NCBI RefSeq assembly: GCF_030272615.1
Contig: NC_081406.1
Span: 144,267,041-144,331,040 of the forward strand
Reading direction: 5' to 3'
Source of the DNA: Cryptomeria japonica
Lineage: Eukaryota > Streptophyta > Pinopsida > Cupressales > Cupressaceae
Length of the DNA: 64,000 nucleotides
This document shows, piece by piece, positions 11,904-22,375 of the stretch; the first letter of the stretch is position 1; the number at the start of each line of letters is the position of its first letter. A program made the translations under genes and the position numbers. A model generated the notes under the pieces. The model was not told where the DNA came from, searched no databases, and worked only from the letters and a program-made list of their open reading frames with translations.

Positions 11904-13960
11904 AGCATAATATTCATCATGAACTATGGAAATTTAACCTCTCTTCTTGACCAATGCCGACACCACTTGGCATATTCCACAAAACTATCACAGTTGCTTG
12001 TACATTGCATATCTGTATCGAGCATGGTTATTGAAAGCAGCTTTTACCTTGGTATTTAGTGGTGCTTAGAGAAGAGTTATATTTTTGAGAGGATTATAAT
12101 AGCTGCTTGGTGATTTGCAAAGCAAAGGATCTCCGTGATCCTGATCTGATTGTTTAGAAAGTCAGTTGATGTAATTGTACATTTACAAAATAACGTATAT
12201 ATGTATAATTATAGTGTACACATACACTATCATTCACAAACATGAAACAGAAAATAATTTAGAGATTCGCCGATGACAAGCTAATGGTTCAAAAATCATA
12301 GAAAAACAGAGATGGCTAAACCATGTTTCACAAAAGAAAAGCTCACGCATGATGCATGGATAATATTACTTACCGATGATCAATATCCAAATAGTAAGCA
12401 TCAAAGGTTTAAATTTTAAAAAGAAATAAATTCTGTAATCACATAAACGTGTTTCATGAAATAGTCACTAATGTCTACAACCTGCACACTTTAAATGCTG
12501 AATAGTTAATAAGTTTTTTGAAATAAATGTTAAAACTGACAAAATGTTGGATGAGAAAGCCGTGTAATTCCTCCATTGCATAACCATGTTAAGAAACAAT
12601 CTTTCTACAAGACAAGATGTGTTGGAGACATGGAATGGACAAAATCAACAGCTGAATATAATTACGTCTCCCAGCTAATCAAAAACATGTTTCCCAGGTC
12701 AAATGGTACAGTAGATTGCCAAGAAAAGCAGCAGATGGCCAAAAAAATGAAAATGAGGGACGGAGTTTATCTATTGCAAGATATCTACAAATAAAGTTTT
12801 TCTTGAGAGGACATTTAAAGGTCGTTTTCAATTAGAAACAAATAATTTTGTTAAACCCTTCATTACTTTCATAAATGTTGAGGACATTGGCTACCTGCAG
12901 ATGAGGCACACTGAAGATGAAAAATCAACTCTTGGTAAGGCATTGACAAATACTCGAGAATCCCTTAACTCAGAATTATTACAAACATGAAACCTAACAA
13001 AAAGGGATCATGGAATTGTCATCATGAATTGGGACTGTCGAGGGTGTCATAAGACTCTGCAAACTAATAAGACTTGGAAAGGATTCCTTTAATACTGATT
13101 ATGGACATGGATGATGGTGGATTGTGACTTTCAAGATAGCAGTTTTATTTTAAGGAATGACATTGGTCATAGATGATTAATCATTAGGGAGATTTCAGTG
13201 CATAATAATCTTCAAATGATGAATCAAAGATATTAGAATGTAAAGACAGTATATTTTCAGTTACAATATAACTACTTAAGTGTGCCTGTGCATACAATGG
13301 AAGGTCATAGGCTATTTGTAAAATTTATTTAATGAAGCTTCAGAAATGAGAGTTCTCATGTCTGTAGAAGCAAATCTTTCATATTATGTTGTGCTTGCAT
13401 TAAATGATTTCTTTCCCATGCTCATGAAAGCAATTCTTTCTTGTTTTGTTAACACTTACCTTGATTTATCTTTCTAGCTATGTCTATAGCACTCTTATTT
13501 CCCACATAAAGTATCAGAGCAATACCAGCCTTGTCCATGTAGAGTGTACTGAAAAGGAACTTCATCACAACTGATCATACCTAGCGGTACCAGATGAGGA
13601 TAGGTATTTAACAGCTATGACAAAGCTAAATATAGATATGTTAGATGAAGTGGAGAAGACAGCTAAAATGAATGATATAAGAAATGCAACAACATCATAT
13701 GAGAAAGATTCAAGACACAGCAAGTTTATTGACATGAGATGTTTGTCTTCCTTTAATGAGGACAGTTAGTACAGATGGTATGAAGAAAGGATTGCAGATA
13801 GAAGACAAAGTATAATTGGAATGGCAGCAGCCCTGCGATCATAAGGTAAATTGAAAGGTCAAAGGTCAATTTTAGAGCTTCTTTCATCAAGCTTTTGGAG
13901 TAAGAATCTCGTCTTCATAAGTGCAAATCATCTCGACTTATTTCTCTGTGTAAACCTACA
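11904..13960. other. Gene-free decayed DNA
   Basis: The first 32 bases are the outer end of the split inverted repeat. After that I see no supportable gene. A 72-codon open frame at 12576-12794 (+) matches no family I know. A primer-binding-site-like AGTATCAGAGCAATACC at 13508-13524, preceded by TTTCCCACA, may be the relic of another LTR junction. Confidence 0.45.
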
Positions 13961-13964
13961 GATG

Positions 13965-14225
13965 CCTTTCTTTTCCAACAATATTTCATTAAGGTAAGTA
14001 GGGATTTTGAAAGGGCCAAAACCCTTGTACAATCAAAACAGATCAAAGAAGGATTCACAAAAAGCAAAACAGCCAAAGAGGCAAACAAAACAAGTCTCAC
14101 AAGGAGTGAGACAGAGGCCAGCAAAGAACATCAGAACCAGCAAAAGAGCATGACCACAAGCAGGCCAGAACCCAGTCAGTTAAGCTGGCTTGAAACCAAC
14201 CAACATCAAAGACCTCAAAAGAGGG
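13965..14225 (-). mobile_element. Possible LINE 3' end fragment
   Basis: Read on the minus strand, this T/G-rich stretch ends with TTGTACAAGGGTTTTGGCCC followed by CTTACCTTAATGAAATATT. That resembles the 3' untranslated end of plant L1-type LINEs, where a pyrimidine-rich tail precedes TTAATGAAAT. No poly(A) or target duplication is clear, so the call is weak. Confidence 0.3.
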
Positions 14226-15300
14226 GTAAGTCGTGGCTTTCGATATGATTTTGATCTCAGCTCAGTGTCTATCCTGGTAAACCCTAATGGTCAGTCTAGT
14301 GGTTAAGATTGTTTCATCCTTGTCATAGATTATGTTATTATTTTTAAACAACTATAATCTAAAACATTCGAACAAATAACGATGATCATTTATTTCAATC
14401 TTAATGATTCTTATGATAAGATGAATACATACTTGACATGTGAGTAATGTGGAAATGTAGTTACACGCACACACACACACATATAACTTATAAGTATAGG
14501 ACTCTAATTTTACCCACACATAAACATGTATGTATACTAATATATCTATGCCACGACTTGAGTGGACTTTCCCTTGTAAGTGAGTTTGCATGATATCAAC
14601 ATTGCAAACTTTGAATTAAAAGTTTATGTGCTCGCATAATAAAGAACCATGGGTTCTTACTTCTTAGCCGATATGAATAAAATTTAATCAGCACTCTCTT
14701 AACGTGATTGTTTCCACTGCCTCTTTAATGCATGAGGAATGGATTTACCACTTAGTGGATTGAAAATCCAAGGAAAGGAAATGAAATTCAATATAAATGA
14801 AATATGAATTGGCTTGAACAATTCGAAATGCAGGAAACAGTTTGTTATGGATTGAGTTGAGAATCATTTGAAGTCCGTGGGATTATATATGGGATGATTA
14901 GTCTTTTTAAGACACTATATCTCATACAAAAAGAAAAACTAGAAGAATCTTTTGAATTTAATTTCTATGGAAGAATAGTGATAGCTGAGTTCATACACAG
15001 TCGTAGCCAGTATAGGAAAGGAGGTGGTATAGCTCTCCAGCCAAACAGAAGAGTCCTTCAGAACCGTAGTTGCCAGACAAACTTCTGCCAGGTTATGTTT
15101 CTTTTAAGGCTCTGTTTTGAATTGCTAAATCTATAATGTTGTAATACACTATTTGAGAGGAAAGTTCTTCCTTTTAACATAATTGATTAGGCATTACAAG
15201 CTCATTCACTGCAGAAAGCTTTTAGCTTGAAATGGTAGACTGTATCATTGTAACTGTGAAACACATTAGGCTGTATAGAAATGTTTTATACCTTTGTTAA
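14226..15300. other. Gene-free DNA with CA microsatellite
   Basis: A (CA)n run at about 14466-14481, followed by TATA-rich sequence, is the only defined feature. An 80-codon open frame at 14894-15136 (+) has no recognisable motif and is not called as a gene. Confidence 0.5.
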
Positions 15301-15305
15301 GGATT

Positions 15306-15351
15306 TGTTGTGACCATTTCACACATCGCCCCATTAGAATGGGGACCACCT
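15306..15351 (+). repeat. Conserved 5' end module, unit A
   Basis: TGTTGTGACC, then TTCACACATCGCCCC and a CCCCATT...AATGGGG inverted repeat. The same module starts B1 (24869), B2 (29567) and E (60361), and on the minus strand C (49831) and D (56259). In most copies the palindrome reads CCCCATTGCAAATGGGG. It was used to set the unit boundaries. Confidence 0.85.
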
Positions 15352-15752
15352 CTTTTTCGCTTAGTTTTGCCTGTTCTTCTCTTTGCTTCTTTAGGATTTT
15401 GAGTGAGGTCTGTCTGGACTAGGGCTAAACCCTGGGGGTTTCTTTTGAATGTGTTTTCTAGGGCAAGTCCAGTTGAATTTTGAAGGTCACTATGTATCCT
15501 CCCGAGGAATGAGATTGAGATAGTGGGTTCATATGTCTCAGGTTAGTTTAAGTCAGGATTCTGTTTGGGGTAAATTCGAATTTTTTCTAAGTCCCAGCAT
15601 TTTGAGGATGAAATTGTACATTTTGTCTAGGCAAATTTTGACCAAATTTTTGGAAGCAAGATAACTGATCCTGGCCTTGAAGATGACCTAACCCTGCATG
15701 ATGAAGTAATTTGAAGATTTTAATTGTGGATATTTTAGCTTGAAAAGGTGAA

Positions 15753-17480
15753 ATCGCCCCTGTCCCTCTCCTAGGGACCAAGGCGAAAATGTTATTTAAT
15801 GCATATTTGTCTCTAACTTCCTTTAATTGTTTTGTGCAAGGTCGCCAAGGGAGATAATTGGACGTGAATTAAAGATTTTAAGGATTTTGAAGGTTTGAAG
15901 ATGATAAAATTGAAAGATTAAGACAAATTCGCTCCTGTCCTCCACTGAAGGACCAAGGCGAAATGGCTTATCAGGGTCATTCTTGGCCTTGATTGGTCAA
16001 ATTGAAGCGTCAAGGGCACAAGGAAGGATGAAATGGGCATAATAGAGTGTCCAGACTTAGTTAAAAGCAATGAAAGGTTGAACTTTTTGTCTGGCAAGGT
16101 GAATTCGCTCCTGTCCCTCACCAAGGGACCAGAGCGATTTTTCTTTGTACACACCTTTTTGGACCTTTTCTGGATTTGAGCTCTCGTTCGTGGCTTGTAA
16201 AAAGATGATATCTTCCCCAGCAAAGGAAATTTGAGATGAAAAGTGAAAAGATTTGGCCTTGAGGACAAAAGGCGCTCCTGTCCCTCACTGAAGGACCGGA
16301 GCTTGAATTCCAAATTTGCATTATCCTTGCAAGATTTAAGTGATTTCGCGATTTGAAGAGGTCAAGGGAAGTATGTTTTGCCCGTTGAATATAACTTGAG
16401 TAGGCCACAAAGAAGGGAATCAACCCAAATGGCAATAGGCGCTCCTGTCCCTCTCCAAGGGACCAGAGCGATTTTCTCACAAGACAAATTTCTGGCAAAG
16501 GTAAAGCAAGTTTCATGTTTGAGATGAATGAAGGAAGGCATAATCGGTCCATTGAAGATAATTTTGAAAGCTAGCAAAGCACAAGTGAGCTTATAATTGC
16601 AAAATCGCTCCTGTCCTTCACTGGAGGACCAGGGCGAAAAACACAGTATCTAGCTTCCCCCTCCAAATTTGGACGAATCCAGGCCAAAACACAAGATTAC
16701 AATGGTATTTAAAGTGCTTCAAGGAAGAATGAAGTTGCAAGGACCACAAAATTCGATGAAAATGGGCTAGGGCGCTCCTGTCCCTCACCAAGGGACCAGA
16801 GCGAAATCTTCAAGTATGCCTAAAAACTTAACGTTTGAAATACTATTTCTTGTTTCCAGGACTCAAGATAGAATGGAGAATCATGTTTTATGCCTTGAGG
16901 GTAATTGGAGGTTGATGTGGTCAAGAATTTGTGCAATAAACTAAAAGGCGCTCCTATCCTTCACTGAAGGACCAAGGCGATTTTCATAAAATCAACAAAT
17001 TCCCTCCAGAATCACGCCAAGGCAAAGTTGTGCAAAGTGAGAAATATCTTTCGAAAGATGATGAACAAGGAATTGCCCCCAAGAATCGACAATCTCAGGC
17101 TCAAATGTAAAAATCGCTCCTGTCCTTCACTGGAGGACCAGGGCGAAAATCTTGGAAGAGTCTATGTTGCCTTGAGGAAACGAGTTGAACATGCACGTTT
17201 GAAACAAATGAAGATCATTGTTTACCCCCAAACTTGAATTGGCAATTTGAAAGACAAATACCAAGGACCAAAGGTGAGATCGCTCCTGTCCCTCACCAAG
17301 GGACCAGGGCGAAAATGCTTTAAGGCAAGTTCCTTCCAAAGATCAAATGAATTAAACTCAAAATTTCAAGCAAAAATGCCATTTTGGACGCCAAAGGTGA
17401 GGTTTTGAACGTGAAAATAAGAAATGCAAGGTCTAAAATGCATGGGCGCTCCTGTCCCTCTCCAAGGGACCAGAGCGATG
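15753..17480 (+). repeat. Array of 11 regularly spaced palindromes, unit A
   Basis: Eleven imperfect palindromes of about 32-35 bp share a left arm CGCTCCTGTCC(C/T) and a right arm (A/G)GGACCAGAGCG or close variants. The first base of the CGC core falls at 15755, 15930, 16106, 16273, 16440, 16606, 16773, 16949, 17115, 17281 and 17447. Intervals are 175, 176, 167, 167, 166, 167, 176, 166, 166 and 166. The DNA between them is much less conserved. Some copies pair GTCCC with GGGAC and others GTCCT with AGGAC, so pairing is kept while the bases change. Confidence 0.9.
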
Positions 17481-17820
17481 TTATTGATATCCATTATTTT
17501 CCCCATGCTTGAGCACTTACTTCAAACAAATCACATTAAATGCCAAATTCGCTAAAACCTTGAAATATTTTAATTTAATTGGCATTTAATAAGGGTGCGT
17601 TGATATTTAATAATTAATATTAAGCCTTAGAAAATCGTTTTTTTTAATTATTATTAAGGCCTTTTGAAATTAATTATTATTGTTTTAAAATAAAAGGATA
17701 GAGCGCTTGGGGTATCATTTTAATATTTTTTATAAAGTCAGCCTCTTCTTTTATTAATTTTTTGTTTATTTTTGGCCTATTTTCACCAAGTCGGCCTATG
17801 GGGAATGAGGTGGTGAGCGC
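17481..17820 (+). other. AT-rich spacer before the gene promoter, unit A
   Basis: AT-rich DNA with TTAATTAT-type runs and two AAGTCGGCCT motifs near 17736 and 17789. A similar block, also with GTCGGCCTT, lies at the same place in B2 (about 31860-32115). Confidence 0.5.
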
Positions 17821-18069
17821 CTATATAGTAGGGGTATTTTGAGCGATGTTAATCCATCATTCATCCATTTATTCAATGTGCGATTTGGAAGAACAAGAAG
17901 GAGTGCGAAATCTGATTTAAGAAGAGCGAATTTTGTTGAAAGCTAGAAGTGATGAAGTCTAGAGGAAGAGCATCGTGCTAAAGGGAGAGCCTCGACCCAC
18001 ATTTTGCCTAGCGAACTTGCCCAATTTTGCATCATTTCTTAGAATTAGTTCTCGAGTGGAGGTATCAAG
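17821..18069 (+). promoter_or_regulatory. Candidate gene promoter and leader, unit A
   Basis: CTATATAG at 17821-17828 follows GTCGGCCTATGGGGAATGA and GAGCGC. The same arrangement with CTTATATAAG is found in B2 at 32127-32136. About 240 nt of leader with repeated GTGCGA/GAGCGAA motifs precede the ATG. This TATA box is separate from the LTR promoter at 21516 and would serve the gene inside U3. Confidence 0.6.
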
Positions 18070-21000
18070 ATGGCGACCCCAAAGGCAGGAGCATCCACTA
18101 GTCGTCCAGCTCTCATGAAGGAAGATCAAAAGAATGAAGAATTGGAGACCAAGATCGTGTCAAAGTGGAGCAACATTGGAGATACCAACTTGGGAAACTT
18201 CAGTGTGAAGAAGTTTCGAGAGGTCCCTTACATTGGACAGCCATCACCTGTCGCAAAGAGAATAATTGAAAGTGGCATCATCAAGGCGGCCGGTTTTCCT
18301 CCAGCAGTCTAGTGCCATGAGCTGATGATCGAGTGTGCTCGCCATTATGACCCACAATCAAGATCGATCGTGTCCAAGGAAGGGAACACTCTAGCTTACC
18401 TTTCAGAGGAGGCTATAAGTGAAGCTCTCCATCTTCCAGAGCATAGAGATATGATTTACAAAAGCTTAGAAGGAGCCAGGTCCATGTACGAAGATGATCC
18501 AGACACTTGCTTGAGCATCATCAATAAGAATTGGTTACTCAAAAGTCGTCCTCGCCTGAGCAAGATTCCCAACACACCACATAGGATCGACTTCCAGGAG
18601 GAGTACAGAGATTTGATAACTCTGCTCAACCGAGTTACAGGGGCTCCTCAAGCCTTCTATTTCGAGAAGTGGATGTTCTACTTCATCCAAGTGATAGTTC
18701 AAGGAAAAGGAACAATTCATTGGGCTAGAATGATTAGCCATTGCTTGGACGTGCAGTTAAGAAGACTGAAGGCTACCAAGTCATTCCACATGAGCTCGTA
18801 CATCATATATGCCTTGATCAGGAGTTTTGAATATGCAGGACTGCCTCACAGAGGAGTGATCGGAAGAGGGCCCGGGGAAGTCAGAGTTTGTGACTCTTAC
18901 GTCCATTTGCATCATCCACCTGGAAGTGACTACAAGTTAGTCAATGATACCTTCACGATGAACATCACCAAGACATTGCAAGGCGGGATTCACAATCGGC
19001 TATCTCAAGATGCACAAGAGCTTGTAAAGAGGTATGGTGCTTGGTTCATCCAGTTCCAGAAGTTTACATATATTAGAGTTCATGGGTGTCCTTCACCTCC
19101 ATATATTTTGCCGAGATATCCGACAGACAGGATAGTGCTACTTGAGGTGACTAGGCAGTTGGCAGCTTATGCGAAGGCATTCAGACACAGGCATGGAAAT
19201 GGAATTCTTGTGCCTATCATACTAAGAAATTCAGTTGAGGTATGTCCTAATGCTCTAGCCATGGATGACGCAGAGAAGGAGTTGGCATTATATTCATTTT
19301 CATTCTTTGCCTTGAGAGAGAATTTTGATCCCTATGGGTATATAGAAGAGATAGTTGGTAGAAAGTACAAGCATGAATTTCAGGTGGAGAATTTTTGTAT
19401 GAATCTCTCAGATGATTTTGAAGTAAAAAGAAAGATGCATTCCAGATTGCCTTTAGATTTCATTAGGAGATGCGAAGTCTACAAAGTGGCCGATCAAGCT
19501 CAGGATAGTGGCAGACATCTCCAATCATCTTATGACCGAGAAAACAAAGCAGTGAGGATAGATTGGAACGAGCCTGAGGTTTTGGATCTAGATGCTTTGA
19601 TGGCTCCAGTTTTGTCTTGTACTCGCAGATGGGTTGATGTGCAACATCAAAAGTTGAGAGAACAGAACATACCTATGACTTATACTTTGGAGGAAAGACC
19701 AGGGGAAGGGGGAGCAAGTGTAAGTGAAGGCAATCCTCATCCTAGAAGCACAGGCGAAGGCAACCTTCGAAGCGTAAGTGAGGGCAATCCTCATCCTAGA
19801 GGTGCGAAGAGGAAAGAAAGACCTGAGAAAAGGGAATCCTCCAAGAAGAAGCAAGAGGCCAATCGAGATCGCTCATCCGGCACATCTTCTCGACATGAAA
19901 AAAGGGCAAGTCAAGTTGTGAGACAAGAGAAGAGGACACTCTAAGTGGAGGAATCTATGGAATCAATGGTACAGAATGATAAACACGAAGAAGGACAGGC
20001 ACCTCAACGTTCATCAAGTCAATCTCTCCAAGTCAATAAGCTACATGAAGACAAGAATAATGATGAAGTGACATCTCCTCTCCGAGAAGAAGAATCATTA
20101 CCTAAAGAGATACAAGTTAGGGAGACGAGATCAGCCATTCCAGATTGGCTGAAAGAGAGACTAACAAGGGTGATTGTGATCAAAGACGAAGATAATATAA
20201 TTGATTTAGAAAGTCTTGTAGGGAATTCTCAGGAAGTAACAGAGAAAAGGAAGGCCACTAAGATGTCCAAGATGATCAGAGATGAGACAGGATCCAGGAA
20301 ATTGCAAATTGCTACACCAGCAGTGGACAAGTATGAAGGTGAAATCCTCGCAGAGGAGTATGATGTAGAAACATTTGAGCTTGGTCCACTCACCGCCGAG
20401 CAGACATTGGAGGAGGTAACTGATTCATTTGAGGCACTTAAAGACAAACTTAAGGAAGAAATGGAGAAAAATAGAAAGCTTGAGAGAGAGGTTGGTGCTT
20501 GGAGAGGCTACTTTAGCCATCTCAATCAGCCTTTGGGACGTCAGGATCCAGCAGTATCTCCTGTGCAAGCACTTCCCCTTGAATCAGTTGGTGAGGCAGA
20601 GAGAGTCAAGAGCTTGGTCCAGCTTATGAGCTCTTGAATTGACAAATCCCATACAGTTGTCGTTGAGTTTGCAACGAGAATGATGCAGACTATCCACCGA
20701 GCTATCCAGGTTCTTGAGATCATCCACAACCTAATGATAACAATAGCCGCCTTTGCCCACACTAGAGATGTTATCATTCCTGTTCTACAAGTAATCAGGC
20801 AAACACCAAGGAAAATCCTAGCACAAGAAAAGATAATGGATGGAGGAGCTCATAATTTACTCCAATGGTCAACACTACTTCAGATGAAGGAAGTTCTTTT
20901 TGAAGACATCAGCACCAAATGCAATCAAGTTGAAGAAGTCATCCATCCGATTCAGGACAAGGTGTTTGAGGTGTTATGTACTATTCTTGGCAGAAGGATC

Positions 21001-21324
21001 GAAGTTGAGACAAATGTGGATCTTCAAGAGTTGGAAGAAAAGGTCAAAGTTATCTTTTGCAAAGATGAGAATGTTATCATAGATGAACAACGGGATCAAA
21101 TGTTTGCCACCATGCTCCTGATTGAGAAAATCAAAGAACTTGAACCTGGATGGGATGCGGCTCTTCTCAAGACTTTCGATCAGGTCATCCACTTGGAGGA
21201 ACGAATGAGGAATCTTCCCGAGATTCCTATTGCTGAGATTGAAGGAATTGTGTCTAGATTCATTGCATATGCTAAGAAAGAGCATTGGAAAGGGAATAGG
21301 ATTCTAGAAGAAAGGTTGTTGTAG
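18070..21324 (+). pseudogene. U3-encoded protein gene, best copy (unit A)
   Basis: One reading frame runs 1,084 codons with no frameshift and just three stops: TAG 18310-18312 (CAG in the ancestor, between PPAV and CHEL), TAA 19942-19944 and TGA 20635-20637. I do not recognise the family. Codons 85-440 are a conserved, probably globular domain with motifs ECARHYD, EEYRDLITLLNRVTGAP, WMFYFIQ, MSSYIIYAL, TLQGGIHNRLS and FDPYGYIEE. Then comes a basic, low-complexity linker with a repeated SEGNPHPR, a conserved IPDWLKERL, a block KLQIATPAVDK...LGPLT, a Lys/Glu-rich coiled coil ending in LNQPLG, and a helical C-terminus ending ERLL. There are no catalytic, zinc or membrane motifs. WMFYFI...MSSYIIYAL faintly recalls the putative plant transposon protein/plant mobile domain group; this is a guess. 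The ATG is supported by MATPKA here and MAAPKA in copy F. Confidence 0.8.
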
Positions 21325-21434
21325 ATGATGTGGCACCTTAATTATCATTGGTCTATGTTTCCTAGTTTTTTGTGCCAATTAAATATTTGGCTATGCATTT
21401 AATATTGTTCAATAAAAAGGGGACTTTTTGTAAT

Positions 21435-21524
21435 AAACCCTAATTAGGGTTTAGGTGTCATAATCTCAGCCATTGATCTTCGGATGATCTGGGCCGTTCA
21501 TTGTAATTGAGGATGCTATATATA
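21435..21524 (+). promoter_or_regulatory. LTR core promoter with palindromic telobox, unit A
   Basis: AAACCCTAATTAGGGTTT (21435-21452) is two plant teloboxes head to head. CTATATATA starts at 21516, 64 bp after the palindrome. Between them lie GCCATTGATCT and TGATCTGGGCC. Four further copies keep the same order and spacing. Transcription would start near 21545, giving an R-U5 of about 0.8 kb up to the unit end. Confidence 0.8.
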
Positions 21525-22375
21525 CCCTCACTCATTTTCATTTTGTCATGAGAGATCAGATGATTAGCAATTAGAAGTTAGAAGATTAGAGCTTTTGAGA
21601 GAAGAAAGTTATTTTGTAGCAAGATTGAGCATTGAAGAAAGAATTTCAAGCAATTGTTGTCTATGTTGGCTTTGAGATCAATAAAATATTGAAGTTACGG
21701 TGTTTTATTGCAATTCTCGTGGCTATCTTCATGGTTGTTTACTTTCTTGAATCATTCTCAGTCGAAATAGTATTTGAGTTTGAAGGATTAAGTGTTGGGC
21801 TTGATTTTTGGTGAGATTCACGTTCCAAACCACTAGCTTCTTACTGATTGTAAGGACGCCTTGTGTGGTCAACTGGAGATATTTGGATGGCTTGAACCTT
21901 CAATCATTATTAAACTATTGATATGTATCTTCATGGTAGTATCGATAATTCTTAATGATTCGAAAAATCATTATTCACCTTAGAAGATCGCATCAATTCC
22001 AGTAAAGTTGTAATTCCTTGGCGATACTGAAATTGGTAAAATCTTACCAAGTCTAGCCCACATTGAGTTATTCTTAGGATTAGATTAGAATATATCTCTT
22101 GCAAACCCTACCTTTTGATCTTTTTGAGAACTTGTTAATTTTTAGAAAATTCTGCAATTCGGAAACGTAAGGCCCCTTGATGAAACAGCATTCACAACGA
22201 CCACTGGTGCTTATCCACACGTAGAGACCCTACATCAAAGAACCTTGGAGTCATCCTGATTGATCCTTTTTCGCGACATCTTCAGCAATCAGAGGCTTTA
22301 TTCAAGAGAGGATAAGGTACCCTTGGGTATTTTATTCTGTGTTAGGCAGTGTACAAAATACACGTCAACAGGATT

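Larger units (their letters stand above)
15306..22370 (+). mobile_element. Unit A: giant LTR with internal gene (7.07 kb)
   Basis: It begins TGTTGTGACC and ends CACGTCAACA, with a perfect 5-bp target duplication GGATT at 15301-15305 and 22371-22375. TG...CA ends with a 5-bp duplication are the mark of an LTR element or solo LTR. No second copy of the start lies inside, and the main TATA box (21516) is only 855 bp from the 3' end, so the whole unit reads as one LTR: a U3 of about 6.2 kb, then R and U5. In order it holds the conserved start palindrome, the regularly spaced palindrome array, a second TATA box, a leader, a 3.26-kb gene and the downstream LTR promoter. The alternative, a non-autonomous element that never had LTRs, is less likely given unit E. 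Confidence 0.85.

Noticed and set aside
13508-13524. Primer-binding-site-like AGTATCAGAGCAATACC after TTTCCCACA
   Set aside because: Resembles an LTR/primer-site junction, but the first bases are altered, no LTR start could be found upstream and no gag motif follows. Left as a possible relic only.
18070-21324. The U3 gene as gag or capsid of the family
   Set aside because: There is no zinc knuckle, no protease or polymerase follows, and it lies upstream of the LTR promoter instead of downstream of a primer-binding site. A distant capsid fold cannot be excluded without structure prediction.
15306-22370. DNA transposon with TGTTG/CAACA inverted ends
   Set aside because: The terminal inverted repeat is very short, the duplication is 5 bp, the ends are TG/CA, an LTR promoter lies near the 3' end and unit E is followed by a primer-binding site. 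An LTR fits better; no transposase motif is seen.
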